A stretch of DNA of 64,000 nucleotides from Plenodomus lindquistii (lineage: Eukaryota; Ascomycota; Dothideomycetes; Pleosporales; Leptosphaeriaceae): the NCBI GenBank assembly GCA_025504975.1, contig JANUWI010000001.1, forward strand, positions 2,790,001-2,854,000, read 5' to 3'. The translations under genes were made by a program, and so were the position numbers. This document shows positions 9,923-19,375 of the stretch, one piece after another (the first letter of the stretch is position 1; each line of letters starts with the position of its first letter). Under the pieces are notes generated by a model. That model did not search any database and was not told where the DNA came from. It saw only the letters and a program-made list of their open reading frames with translations.

Positions 9923-10199
9923 TTTGCCGGCCTCGATTCGTTTTCAGTGGTGGATAGAAGGAGGAGTAACAGGCACAGACAAGATGAGCGGGACGACGGA
10001 AGCTGGAGTGTGAATGTTCGTCGAGGAAGGTGGGGATGCAATGATGTGGAAGGGACGACCGGGCACATGTTATCGTACCACCCGATATTACAACATGTAA
10101 AGCGACATTGGCAAACGAGTCAAGTCTTTGACAGCGCGATGATATCGGTGTTGTTGCAGTATGATACATTGGTTGTTATGCGTACATTTTACGAACCTC

Positions 10200-11584
10200 T
10201 CACCGCATCCGCTCTGTCCGTCGCTTGTAGGGCAAAGGCTGCACCCTCTTCCTTTTCAGTTCCACTGCGACCTGGTCGGCGAGACCAGCACGTTGCATGA
10301 CGCCGGCCATGCTCTCGTCCCACTTGGTGCGGAACAGCGTGGCGGTGATTGGGGTCAGCTTGTGGGTATCGACAAAGCTGCGGAGATTGAACTTGTCGCG
10401 CTTCGTTTGGGCGAGCTTGGAGACGTCCAGAGCTTTTGCATCCTTTTGCTCAAGCACGAAGATGGCCAGACGGTGGTACGGTGCGCCCTTGTGGGCCCAG
10501 GGTGCGGCCCAGGGCACGGCTATCTTCTTTGCTGCAGCATCCTCAGTCTTGTGGTCCTCTTGGGCGATACGCTGCAGGGGGATCGACGTCTGCGTAGGCG
10601 AGAGAGGAATGTTGGAGGCAATCAGATGACATCTGTAGGTGAAGCCATCGGTCTCGGGGACGGGGACATCGGCGTCCACAACCACGACGGTGACGTTTCG
10701 TTGGCCCGGGGTGAAGGTCTGCACATTGAGGCGGGGCATCTTCTCGCTGATGGCCGAGTCGACAAAGTCGCCTGGCCCTACAGACTTGCGTGCAAAGCCC
10801 AGGTCGATGTCGGCTACAATGTCCAGCGCAGGCAGCAGATCGGGCACGACAGCCAGCTGGGCGATGCGCTGCTCGAGGACCAGCCGCTTGTACTTGCGCC
10901 ACTTTTGCTCGGCGAGGTAGCGGTAGATGGGCTTGTTCATGTCGCCTGCACCAGTGTCAGCCGCAAGCGCTCCTGCCAGACGTCACGGCCGCGTGTTGGC
11001 AGCCTACCTTGGCCGTCCTCGAACTTCCTCTTGACAACGGGGTCGTTGATGTCTGCAAGGATGATGAGCTCGTCGAGGTGCTTGCGCATGCTGCGCAGCC
11101 TGGTCTCCTTGGCCGCCGGGCCTCCGCTGACGGCGGCGTCCTGGTGCTCGAGGTTGGCGATGCGCAGCTGCTGCGTCTCAATGTCCCTGATCTTGTCGCG
11201 GCGGTCCTCGAGCAGCACCTTGCGCGCTTCCTGGAAGCACTGGTAGGGCAGCTGCTCAAAGGGCACCTCGACGGCCTTTTGGAGCGTGGACCGGCGCAGG
11301 GCAGCGCGACGGCGGCGCGAGCCCACGGGCTGGACGTGCTCTCTGCGCAGCAGGCGGCGCTCTTGCTTCTTGTTCTCCACCATCTGGGGGTCGAGCGTGC
11401 CCCATTTCTGCATGTACTCGGGCGGCGGCGGCGGCGGCGGCGGCGTGCTGGACGAGGCGGGCTGGGGCTGCACCGCTCCTTCACGGGCGACTGCTGACGA
11501 CGAGAGCAGGCGTCGCGGGGCGCCATTGGCGGGGGGCACTTGTCCCTGTCGCACGCAGCGCAGACATGTGCGGATGGACGCCAT
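10200..11584 (-). CDS. MRPL35: Mitochondrial large-subunit ribosomal protein mL38 (MRPL35)
   Basis: Two exons, 11008-11584 and 10200-10945, with a 62 nt intron (10946-11007, GTAGGC to GTGCAG), giving 440 residues. The N-terminus (MASIRTCLRC, arginine-rich and lacking acids) looks like a mitochondrial import signal, followed by a run of eight prolines encoded by a GGC repeat. The splice joins KFEDGQG to DMNKPIYRYLAEQKWRKYK. The C-terminal two-thirds is a phosphatidylethanolamine-binding-protein fold (VVVVDADVPVPETDGFTY, then APYHRLAIFVLEQ), as in mL38 of the central protuberance. It starts 159 bp from uL4m on the opposite strand, so the two mitoribosomal genes probably share a promoter. Confidence 0.9.
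11421..11445 (+). repeat. (GGC)8 trinucleotide repeat in mL38
   Basis: Eight GGC units on the plus strand, read on the minus strand as a polyproline run between the import signal and the body of mL38. Such tracts vary in length between strains. Confidence 0.9.
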
Positions 11585-11743
11585 GGCGGGAGTGGTGCGG
11601 GTGGGCTGCCGGCGGCGACAACGGCCGTGGTGTGTGGTGTGGTGAGGTGCAAAATGTGGTGATGCGCACGGGCTGCACTTTTTGACCTCCGCCAGCGACG
11701 AGCGACGACAGTCTCAACCAAATCAATCCACCCCCCACCAGGC
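11585..11743. promoter_or_regulatory. Bidirectional promoter between mL38 and uL4m
   Basis: Only 159 bp separate the two ATG codons, which point away from each other. Both genes encode parts of the mitochondrial large subunit, so the spacer must hold both promoters and leaders. It is GT/GC-rich on the mL38 side and CA-rich near uL4m. I could not identify a defined factor site. Co-regulation is inferred from geometry and shared function. Confidence 0.65.
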
Positions 11744-13603
11744 ATGGCTTCCGCGAGGTTCACGGCGCCCATGTCGTGTCTCGGCCGCCTATCGGTACGG
11801 CAGAGACACGCTGCCCTGTCGGCGCGCTGTACGCTGCGCTGCGCCCCCGCCGCAGCGCCATGCACCAGCACCTGCACCTGCACCTCTGCCGCCCGCTCAA
11901 TCACCACGTCGACGTCGTCGCGCGCCGCCGTGTCCGACCTCACCACCTCGGTCAGCGACGCCTACGGGCCCGTGACGCCCATTGAAGAGCAAAAGGTGCT
12001 GGCGACCATCCACCGCTTCCCGTCCCTCGAGCCCCTCCGCTTCCAGCACTACCCAGCCAACCACCTCTACCTCCCCACCCGGCGGGACATCCTCCACCGC
12101 GCCGTCGTCTACGAGGGCGACAACACACGGCTCGGCACAGCCTCCACCAAGACGCGACATGAGGTCCACGGCTCACGGCGGAAGGTGCGCCCACAGAAAG
12201 GCTCGGGCAGGGCGCGTTTGGGCGACAAGAAGTCGCCCATGCTGCGCGGCGGTGGCGTTGCGTTCGGTCCCAAGCCTCGCGACTTTGGCACCCATCTCCC
12301 CAAGAAGGTCTATGATCTGGCCTGGCGGACGGCGCTGTCGTATCGCTTCCGCAAGGGCGAGCTCATCATCGTGGACAATGCCATTGAACTCGAGAGCCCG
12401 TCGACGCGCTTGCTCGAGGACGTCTTCAAGCATCACCAGAAGCAGCTCGGAAAGGGCAGGAGTCTCCTCGTTACACTCGACGAACGGCCTCTGCTCGAAC
12501 AAGCATTGGCCGACATGGACCGTCAGGAGCAGGCCCTCACATGGGACGAAGTCGACGTCAAGAATCTCCTCGAGCTTTCGCGTGTCATCATTGAACGCGA
12601 GGCGCTGCACAACATTCTTCTCACCCACGAAGAGGACATTACACACAAGGCCCTTACGCCGTGGCACAAGAGCCTGGTCCGTTCCTCACCACCCAAAGAG
12701 CTCGAATCCATCGTAGGCTGGCGGGATTTCCGCGATTTAGCCCTTAGCGACTCTACAGAGGCCGAAAAGGATTTGACCCGTGCGACGTTCTACGAGAACT
12801 CGGCCACAAGCCGTTATACCTACGCAGATACATTACCCCAGGGTCCTCGGCGTACCGAGATTAAAGTCTCCGCATACAGACTCCTCGCGGATGCCAAGGA
12901 GATTCACTTCGCGCGAGCAACCGGTCTCACCTTCGAGGAATATTGTCGCCACACGAGTGGCAAGAGTATGCAAAAGCTCGAGTCCCAACTGCCAAAACTC
13001 CAAGCCCTCGAAATTCAGTTGCGCATAAAGAAAGAGCGAGCCTCCAGCTTGGCAGAAACATCACAACTGGAAAGCGAAGAGGCAACGATTGCAGTACGAG
13101 AACTCGAAGTTGAGCACCATCAGGTCGTGTATGATGCTGGCCTTCTCGCAGCTCAGATTCATGAACACCGGGCTGAAGCCGAAACTCTCGAGGGTAATCG
13201 AAGGGTGGGACATCGCACGCTCTCTCTGGCTAGCAATCACCGGAGCCTTGTGAACTCCCTGGAACAACGCTTGCTCCAGGCCAAACTTGAACTGGCCAAC
13301 CAAAAGCTTGTTGTAGCAGGGCTGAGCGGTGTAGGTCAGCGCAAAGCCCAGGACGAGGTGGAGCAACTGACCAAATTGCTAGCGGCAAAGCGCGCAAAGA
13401 GAAGGTCAAGCACTGTACAGGCAGAAGAGGTGGATGAGGCGCAAGAGGCCGAGGCTGCTGCGCTGGAGGAGATTGGAGCTCCGGGTGAGGAGCCGATTGC
13501 CATTGAGAATCTGCAGGAGCGGCCCGCTGAAGCTGTGAAGATGCAGGAGACGCCAGCTGTCAGTGTCAAGACAGAACAAGTCAAGAGTCAGGAGAAGAGA
13601 TGA
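11744..13603 (+). CDS. YML6: Mitochondrial ribosomal protein uL4m with long C-terminal extension
   Basis: Single exon, 619 residues. Residues 1-65 are rich in R, S, T and A with almost no acids, a likely mitochondrial presequence. The uL4 domain covers about 95-300: PTRRDILHRAVVYEGDN, then the conserved loop with SRRKVRPQKGSGRARLGD and FGPKPRDFGTHLPKKV. uL4 lines the peptide exit tunnel of the large subunit. Residues from about 301 to 619 form an additional region: a mixed segment to about 400, then long helices rich in E, Q, L and R that look coiled-coil, then an acidic tail. Typical uL4m proteins are about half this length. The frame is open throughout, with no stop or obvious intron at the boundary. 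Confidence 0.88.
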   Translation: MASARFTAPMSCLGRLSVRQRHAALSARCTLRCAPAAAPCTSTCTCTSAARSITTSTSSRAAVSDLTTSVSDAYGPVTPIEEQKVLATIHRFPSLEPLRFQHYPANHLYLPTRRDILHRAVVYEGDNTRLGTASTKTRHEVHGSRRKVRPQKGSGRARLGDKKSPMLRGGGVAFGPKPRDFGTHLPKKVYDLAWRTALSYRFRKGELIIVDNAIELESPSTRLLEDVFKHHQKQLGKGRSLLVTLDERPLLEQALADMDRQEQALTWDEVDVKNLLELSRVIIEREALHNILLTHEEDITHKALTPWHKSLVRSSPPKELESIVGWRDFRDLALSDSTEAEKDLTRATFYENSATSRYTYADTLPQGPRRTEIKVSAYRLLADAKEIHFARATGLTFEEYCRHTSGKSMQKLESQLPKLQALEIQLRIKKERASSLAETSQLESEEATIAVRELEVEHHQVVYDAGLLAAQIHEHRAEAETLEGNRRVGHRTLSLASNHRSLVNSLEQRLLQAKLELANQKLVVAGLSGVGQRKAQDEVEQLTKLLAAKRAKRRSSTVQAEEVDEAQEAEAAALEEIGAPGEEPIAIENLQERPAEAVKMQETPAVSVKTEQVKSQEKR

Positions 13604-13908
13604 GAAGAGCTACTTTGAATACCAGTGTATCGTACAAATGTATCTATAACGATTTCATGCAGTCGTAGGCGCAAGCCCTGTTCAGTGAGACAAGTAGCTT
13701 CGCTGTTACCTCTTACATGCTGTACAATCTCTTGATGCTAGTGCTCAGCATAATCTCTAGAGGCCTTGCCTGCATGGCTCTCTCGATTCGGCGACGTCGG
13801 GGTGCGATGCACATTGGGCAAACCGGCAAGCGATTGTACGGCCGCTGTCATTAGGACTTGATCTTCCATGGTGTAAATGGCCTACTCGCCAGCTCCCACG
13901 CCAACATT
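13604..13908. other. Intergenic, convergent uL4m and IF3 ends
   Basis: 305 bp between two stop codons that face each other. It must contain both 3' ends. Nothing else is visible. Confidence 0.6.
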
Positions 13909-14748
13909 TTACTCGTGATTGTTGTTCCCCACTTCATCGGGTTCTTCACTCGATCTCTTCTTATTGGTTTTGCCTTCCTTGGCTTTGGGCCCCTCAAAAA
14001 CAATCGTCATGACGCCTCCGACTTGTCCTTCGCAGCTCTTTTCCCTCACACCCTTGCATTCGGCAACCGTGTCCCTGATTGCCTGCATGACTGCGGATGC
14101 CTCGTCTTCCGTGGCCGTCTTTCCCTTTCTCTTCTGTCCCAGCGTAATGTCCACCTTTCTCCCCTCGAGCAAAAACTCCTTTAAGCGTCCAAGCCGATGT
14201 TTCAAATCTCCGCCGGCAATGGCCCAATTCAGCTCGAGACTTTTGGGCACAGGACCTGTTCCCTTGCCTGTGGCTTCGCGCCGCTCAATTTCGAGCTTAC
14301 GCTGGTGTTGGGCGCGCAAATCGACTTTTGTGACTATGCGGCAAGTGGGGAGGTCGTTGGGGTCAATGTTGCCCCACTCGTCGACTTTGCCCTCGGTCAG
14401 CTGCACAAGGTGATGTGTGACCTTGTTCATATTTTGGAGAGCGTCCTGCAGGGCATAGTCGCGGTGGAAGGTGCCGTCTTCGTCGACGAGATTGATGTAC
14501 TCGGCTTGGATGGCGCGGTCGATGACGTAGTAGTCGCTGAGGGCCCGGCGGCGCGTGTCCTTTGTGTACTTTTTCTCGCGGATGGTAATGTGCGGGGTGA
14601 GGGCAGGCGTGGAGAAGGCGTTGGGGGCGCACAAGGGCGCAAAGGCCGGGGCGTAGAGCAGCGGAATGGAGCTCGTGGCGCGCGCATTGGGGGCGACGAA
14701 GACGCGATAGAGGGCGCGGGCGGTGCCAGACATGTGAGTGGGCGGCAT
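13909..14748 (-). CDS. Mitochondrial translation initiation factor IF-3
   Basis: Single exon, 279 residues; ATG at 14748, with a second in-frame ATG at 14733. The N-terminus has an import-signal character (residues 1-55, R, A and P, few acids). The IF3 N-terminal domain covers about 60-110 (REKKYTKDTRRRALSDYYVI) and the C-terminal domain about 160-265 (LNWAIAGGDLKHRLGRLKEF, then VDITLGQKRKGK). IF3 keeps mitoribosomal subunits apart and checks start codon pairing. The tail is lysine-rich and polar. It is convergent with uL4m and divergent from ATG16 (301 bp). The family is divergent in fungi (Aim23 in yeast), but the motif KHRLGRLKEFLLEGRKV is characteristic. Confidence 0.85.
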   Translation of the reverse strand: MPPTHMSGTARALYRVFVAPNARATSSIPLLYAPAFAPLCAPNAFSTPALTPHITIREKKYTKDTRRRALSDYYVIDRAIQAEYINLVDEDGTFHRDYALQDALQNMNKVTHHLVQLTEGKVDEWGNIDPNDLPTCRIVTKVDLRAQHQRKLEIERREATGKGTGPVPKSLELNWAIAGGDLKHRLGRLKEFLLEGRKVDITLGQKRKGKTATEDEASAVMQAIRDTVAECKGVREKSCEGQVGGVMTIVFEGPKAKEGKTNKKRSSEEPDEVGNNNHE

Positions 14749-14762
14749 GGATGATTAGGGAG

Positions 14763-14815
14763 GTGTGTGTGTGTGTTGGTGTGTGTGTGTATGTGTGTGT
14801 GTTGGTGTGGGTGTA
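14763..14815 (+). repeat. (GT)n microsatellite in IF3/ATG16 spacer
   Basis: About 53 bp of imperfect GT repeat, interrupted by TTGG and AT, starting 15 bp upstream of the IF3 start codon and so in its leader or core promoter. Confidence 0.9.
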
Positions 14816-15049
14816 TAAGACTTGCTACACTATAGAAAGATTATTGTCATGGCCACTAGCAAAGCATGCCCGTCGAATCGGAGAGAAACGACCCCCGAAG
14901 ACGCCCGCACCGCCACCACCCCTGCCAGCTGCGGCAGCCGCTCTCTCGGTCGTGGCACGCCCCAGCCTGCGCAAGCAGCAAACCATGATGAACGTGCCAT
15001 CTTGTGCGCACTCGTCGCTGCAGCAGTCTGGCCGCCACCGCCCTCTGCC

Positions 15050-15714
15050 ATGATTAATCCGCTCGCCGACTATCTATCTGCGCTCGAGGCCCGCGACGCG
15101 CGAGAGCAGGCGCATGCCCAATACGTGAATGCATGCAAGTCGCCCTCGCCGCCCTCTCCCCCCATGACGACCTCCAGACTGCAACAAGGCGGAAAAATCT
15201 TGAGCTGACTGACACAGACACCAAGCTTGCCGACCGCACCGCTGCCTCGGCCGGCGGTGCCAGAAACACGGCTGCCCCCCCGGCGGGCATGTCGTCACCC
15301 GCCTCAGACGCCCAACTGCGCTCTGAGCTGGCGGCGACTCAGCGCACCCGCGGCGAACTGGAAGCCAAGCTCCGCGCCCTCAGCGCTGAAGTGTCCATAC
15401 TCAAAGCCTCGGATGCGCAACAGAAGCAGCGGATCGAGCAGCTGGAGAGGGCCAAGACGGCGTTGGAGCGGCGGGGCAAAGACCGCGCGGACGAGCTCAA
15501 GGGCAAAGGGCGCTTTGTGGAGGAGGTGCAGGACGAAATGGTGGCGCTCAATCTGCAGCTGAACATGGCCGAGCAGGAGCGGGAGCGCCTGAAGAAGGAG
15601 AACGACGAGCTGACGCGACGGTGGATGCACAAGATGGAGGACGAGGCGCGCAAGATGAATGACCGCATGGGCTGGGACGAGGCGAGGCCGAACAAGGGCG
15701 GCAGCAGGAGGTGA
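15050..15714 (+). CDS. atg16: Autophagy protein Atg16
   Basis: Two exons, 15050-15134 and 15218-15714, 193 residues. The 83 nt intron (15135-15217) has a GC donor (GCAAGT), a branch site CTGAC and a CAG acceptor. Splicing there yields NAYTKLADRT, the sequence expected at this place in fungal Atg16; no GT donor gives an in-frame join. Residues 1-45 are the Atg5-binding helix (MINPLADYLSALEARD) and about 55-175 a coiled coil ending in MVALNLQLNMAEQERERLKK and the RWMHKMEDEARKMN signature. Atg16 dimerises and carries Atg12-Atg5 to the phagophore, where the complex acts in Atg8 lipidation. Length agrees with fungal Atg16, which lacks the animal WD40 domain. Confidence 0.92.
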
Positions 15715-15973
15715 CTTGGTCTATCTACTCTACATATGATGTTCCCCAGCCTCCCCTAGCCATTGGCTGTCGCTGTCAGATTGTTCCCATGTCACTAGAG
15801 TAATGTCGGTCCATTGCGTGGCGCTGCGGGTGCCTGTCACCCTGTCTGTCTGTGCTTGGCAGTCCCCCGCCTATGTATGACATCCAAGTCAATTGTACTC
15901 TACTCGGCCGCCTCTCCTCCACCACGACACAAACACCAAGACGCGACTTTGCACAGCCCGGCCGTCTCCAACC

Positions 15974-17118
15974 ATGGGGACAGCACTCAAGACGTGGGGT
16001 AAGTCTGATACCACAATGCCCCTCTTGGCCCACCAACTAACCAACCCGCGCCCCCAGAGCTGGAGAACGCGGTCCAGCTCGTAGACGCGACCAAAGACGC
16101 CCTCTACAGCTACTCGGCCTCGGCGCAAAAGTCCATCAACGAAGCCCACCCATGGCGCAGCGACCCCCACTACTTCACCGCTGTCCGCATCTCCGCCGTC
16201 GCCCTGCTCAAAATGGTCATGCACGCCCGCTCCGGCGGCTCGCTCGAAGTCATGGGCCTCATGCTCGGCAAGATTGAAGCCCACACCTTTGTCGTCACCG
16301 ATGCCTTCCGCCTGCCCGTCGAGGGCACAGAGACGCGCGTCAACGCCCAGGACGAGGCAAACGAGTACATGGTCGAGTTCCTGCAGCGCGCCCGAGAGCA
16401 GGGACAGAGCGACAACGCCGTGGGCTGGTACCATAGCCATCCCGGATACGGCTGCTGGCTCTCCGGCATCGACGTCAACACCCAAAAGACACAGCAAATG
16501 TTCCAGGACCCCTTCTGCGCCATTGTCATCGACCCCGATCGCACCGTCTCCGCCGGCAAGGTCGAAATCGGCGCCTTCCGCACTTATTCCACCGAGTACG
16601 TCGAGGCCAAAGAGAAGACGGGCGGCGCGTCAAAGCCTTCTGGCGGTACGGACAGCGATGGATTCCAGACGATTCCGCTGGGCAAGATTGAGGACTTTGG
16701 CGCCCACGCAAACCACTACTACTCGCTCGACGTCTCCCACTACAAATCGTCGCTTGACGCAAAATTACTCGAGGCTCTGTGGAACAAGTACTGGGTTCAG
16801 ACGCTATCTTCGTCGCCCCTCATTTCGAACCGCGACTATGGCACCAAGCAAATTAGTGATTTGGCACGCAAGACCCAGCAAGAGAGCGCCAATGCAAAGC
16901 GATTCAAAGGTGGCCAGAGCTACAATGCTGGAGCTAACTCAAACAAGAATCAACTCTCCAAGTTGGGCGCCGCCGGCAGCAAGATTGCCAGGGAAGAGGA
17001 CATGGGACTTCTGGCAGCAAAGGTCAAGAACCAAGTCTTCAATCTGAGTGACACGGAACAAGGGACCCAAGGCACAGAGGAGTCGAGGGAGAGCCATGAA
17101 GTTGAGATGAAGAGCTGA
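15974..17118 (+). CDS. csn5: COP9 signalosome subunit 5 (JAMM deneddylase)
   Basis: Exon 1 is only 25 nt (15974-15998, MGTALKTW), followed by a 59 nt intron (15999-16057, GTAAGT to CCCCCAG) and exon 2 (16058-17118), for 361 residues. The MPN domain has the full JAMM site: E72 in EVMGLML, then HSHPGYGCWLSGID giving H134, H136 and D147, the zinc-binding catalytic set that removes Nedd8 from cullins. NPW-like INEAHPWRSDPHYF lies ahead of it. The C-terminal part (about 215-361) is helical and ends in a polar tail. It follows ATG16 in the same direction (259 bp) and converges with the GluRS gene. The short first exon is easily missed; starting at internal methionine 61 would remove part of the domain. 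Confidence 0.95.
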
Positions 17119-17398
17119 TGGTTGGTTCAGCTCCCTCATCACTGGCGATGAATCATGACGGGACGCTTGCACATTGTATGCATGGCATGGAGTTTAGGCG
17201 CAGGATCGGCCATTCCAGGCCCAGAGTATGGACAGTTTTGCAATGACAAGTGAGCATTGTTTGCTCCAGAGATGCGACATTCAACGTTTGGCCATAGTAC
17301 GCATACAGTGATTATATACGCCCATCAGCTACATGCCTTGGCTGACATTATGTTTCTACAAGTGAGATTTACAAAAGAAAAGAAAAAGGGCATAGACT

Positions 17399-19039
17399 TC
17401 AAGCACCCACACCCAACCTAGCAAGCGTTTCCCTTCTGCCCAAGATGACCATGACATCAAAGATTCGCATCCCCTGCTCCTGCCCCGTGATCATCTTTCT
17501 TAGGTAATGGTACACATGTTTGCCCCCCGCCTTGCCCTCGGCCCTACCATCGACCATGTCCCTAACCTTGCTCATGAGACGCTCTTTATTCCACTCCGAC
17601 TCGGAGACGTCGGCCAGCATTTGCGCCCGCATGGGGATATCCGAAGATGTCGCAACGGGCGGTGCATCGTGGTATGGTCGTAGTGGCGAGAAGAAGAAGC
17701 TGTTCCTGTACAAGAATTCATTCGCGTTTGTGTAGTTTTCCGCATCCACGCGTACAATGTCGGCAATGTACCGCTCGGGAGAGGGCGACTGCACCACCTT
17801 TGTCCACTCGTGATACGGCGAGTCCGGTGCGGTTAGGAGCCTGGCAGCATCTCGCACCATTTCTTGGAGCTTGTCACCGCCCTGTGCAGCCCGGGCAACA
17901 GCATGTTTCCGCTGCAAGAATTGCAATTTGCCAAACGTGACTGTCGTGTTACCCTTTGTGAACTTGAGGCTGAAATTTCGAACCAGTGTGTCCAGATCCA
18001 TGACGTCGCTCTTCTCCTTGTGGCTCCAGCCCAGCAACGCAGCGAAATTGGTCAGTGTCTCTGGGAAGACTTGCATTTCCTTGAAGGCGGCAATGTCCGT
18101 GTCAAAGTTGCGCTTGCTGAGCTTGTTGCCTTGTTCGTCTACGAGGAGGCCGACGTGTGCGAATGCCGGAGGGGTCCAGCCAAAGGCCGAGTACATGGCA
18201 ATGTGTTTTGGGGTGCTGGGCATCCATTCGGAACCGCGGATGACATGGGTAATCTTCATGAGGTGGTCGTCGACGACATTGGCGAGGTGGTAGGTGGGCA
18301 GGCCATCGGACTTGAGCAGGATGGGGTCCTCGTACGAGGCCTCGGTGACGTGGACGCGGCGCTTGAGGGGTCGAAAGGTGCCGTAGATGAGGTCTTTGTA
18401 CGTGGGGTACTGGTCGGGGACCTTGAGGCGGATGGTGTGGGCCTGGCCGGCGTGGGCGCGCTCGTCGCTCTGGTCGCGGGGGATGGAGGCGCAGGCGCGG
18501 TCGTAGTCGGTTGCCAGGCCGAGTTTGTGCTTGTGCTCGGCCAGGGCGTTGAGGCGCTCGGGGGAGCAGAAGCAGCGGTAGGCGTGGCCGGCGCGGAGCA
18601 GGGTGTGGGCGTGCTCGCGGTAGAGTTGGCTGCGCTCGGATTGCTTGTAGGGCCCGTATGGCCCTCCGACCTCAGGGCCCTCGTCCCACTGCAGGCCGGC
18701 CCAGCGCAGGTCGTCCAAGAGGCGCTGCTCGGCACCCGCGACGGTGCGCTTCTGGTCCGTGTCTTCGATGCGCAGCAGGAACTGGCCGCCGGTGCGCTTG
18801 GCGAGCAGGTAGTTGAAGAGGGCCGTCCGCAGCGAGCCCAGGTGCAGGTAGCCCGTGGGCGAGGGCGCGAACCGCGTGCGCGCGGGCAACGTGGGGAGCG
18901 CCGTGTTGCTCTTGTGCTCTCTGGCCGCCTTGTCGGACATGACACGCTGGCGAGACGCCCGCGAGAGCCCGACGAGGCAGGCGCGACACGTGGAGGCCGG
19001 CCGCCATTGCGAGGCGACGAGCGAGGACAAGGAGGACAT
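17399..19039 (-). CDS. mse1: Mitochondrial glutamyl-tRNA synthetase
   Basis: Single exon, 546 residues from the ATG at 19039. The frame stays open upstream to 19162, but only GTG is available there. The N-terminus (MSSLSSLVASQWRPASTCRA) is an import-signal type sequence. The class I synthetase core follows: the HIGH-like site in RFAPSPTGYLHLGSLR (about 56-71), LLRIEDTDQKR (about 88-98), and the KMSKS-like KLSKR at 306-310. It charges tRNA-Glu in mitochondria and may also glutamylate tRNA-Gln for later amidation, as in yeast; the latter is family knowledge. The C-terminal anticodon-binding region is helical. It is divergent from the Hsp40 gene (336 bp between starts). Confidence 0.93.
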   Translation of the reverse strand: MSSLSSLVASQWRPASTCRACLVGLSRASRQRVMSDKAAREHKSNTALPTLPARTRFAPSPTGYLHLGSLRTALFNYLLAKRTGGQFLLRIEDTDQKRTVAGAEQRLLDDLRWAGLQWDEGPEVGGPYGPYKQSERSQLYREHAHTLLRAGHAYRCFCSPERLNALAEHKHKLGLATDYDRACASIPRDQSDERAHAGQAHTIRLKVPDQYPTYKDLIYGTFRPLKRRVHVTEASYEDPILLKSDGLPTYHLANVVDDHLMKITHVIRGSEWMPSTPKHIAMYSAFGWTPPAFAHVGLLVDEQGNKLSKRNFDTDIAAFKEMQVFPETLTNFAALLGWSHKEKSDVMDLDTLVRNFSLKFTKGNTTVTFGKLQFLQRKHAVARAAQGGDKLQEMVRDAARLLTAPDSPYHEWTKVVQSPSPERYIADIVRVDAENYTNANEFLYRNSFFFSPLRPYHDAPPVATSSDIPMRAQMLADVSESEWNKERLMSKVRDMVDGRAEGKAGGKHVYHYLRKMITGQEQGMRIFDVMVILGRRETLARLGVGA

Positions 19040-19313
19040 GATGGCGGCGGTTGGCAGACCAGCCGTTTCTCCTAGCCCTGTCACGGTGTCGCCTGCATAT
19101 CGTCTTGGGGTCAGGGTGTGGGTTATCGATAAGATCCGCCGCCACGGCACTGGCACGGGCACGAGTCAAAAGTTTGTTGCGCCTCTATAGAGGACTGTGG
19201 TACACCGTACATGCTTCGTACTCCAACCCAAGCCCAAGCCCGAGCCCGAGCCCCTCCCGCCTGCTGGTTGTAGTTGCGCCTGCCTGACCCTTGTTCACCG
19301 TCCCCCACCAAAA

Positions 19314-19368
19314 CAGTCAGTCAGTCAGTCAGTCACTCACTCACTCAGTCACTCACTCACTCACTCAG
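19314..19368 (+). repeat. (CAGT/CACT)n tetranucleotide repeat in Hsp40 leader
   Basis: 55 bp of CAGT units grading into CACT units, ending 7 bp before the Hsp40 start codon. It almost certainly lies in the 5' untranslated region. Confidence 0.9.
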
Positions 19369-19375
19369 AAACGAC

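Noticed and set aside
10161..11246. Plus-strand open frame of 361 codons
   Set aside because: Antisense shadow of mL38, whose PEBP-fold and splice junction are clear on the other strand.
10200..19039. Secondary-metabolite or operon-like cluster
   Set aside because: No backbone enzyme, transporter or tailoring enzymes; genes are housekeeping and on both strands.
17864..19075. Plus-strand open frame of 403 codons
   Set aside because: Antisense to mitochondrial GluRS; biased composition and no domain.
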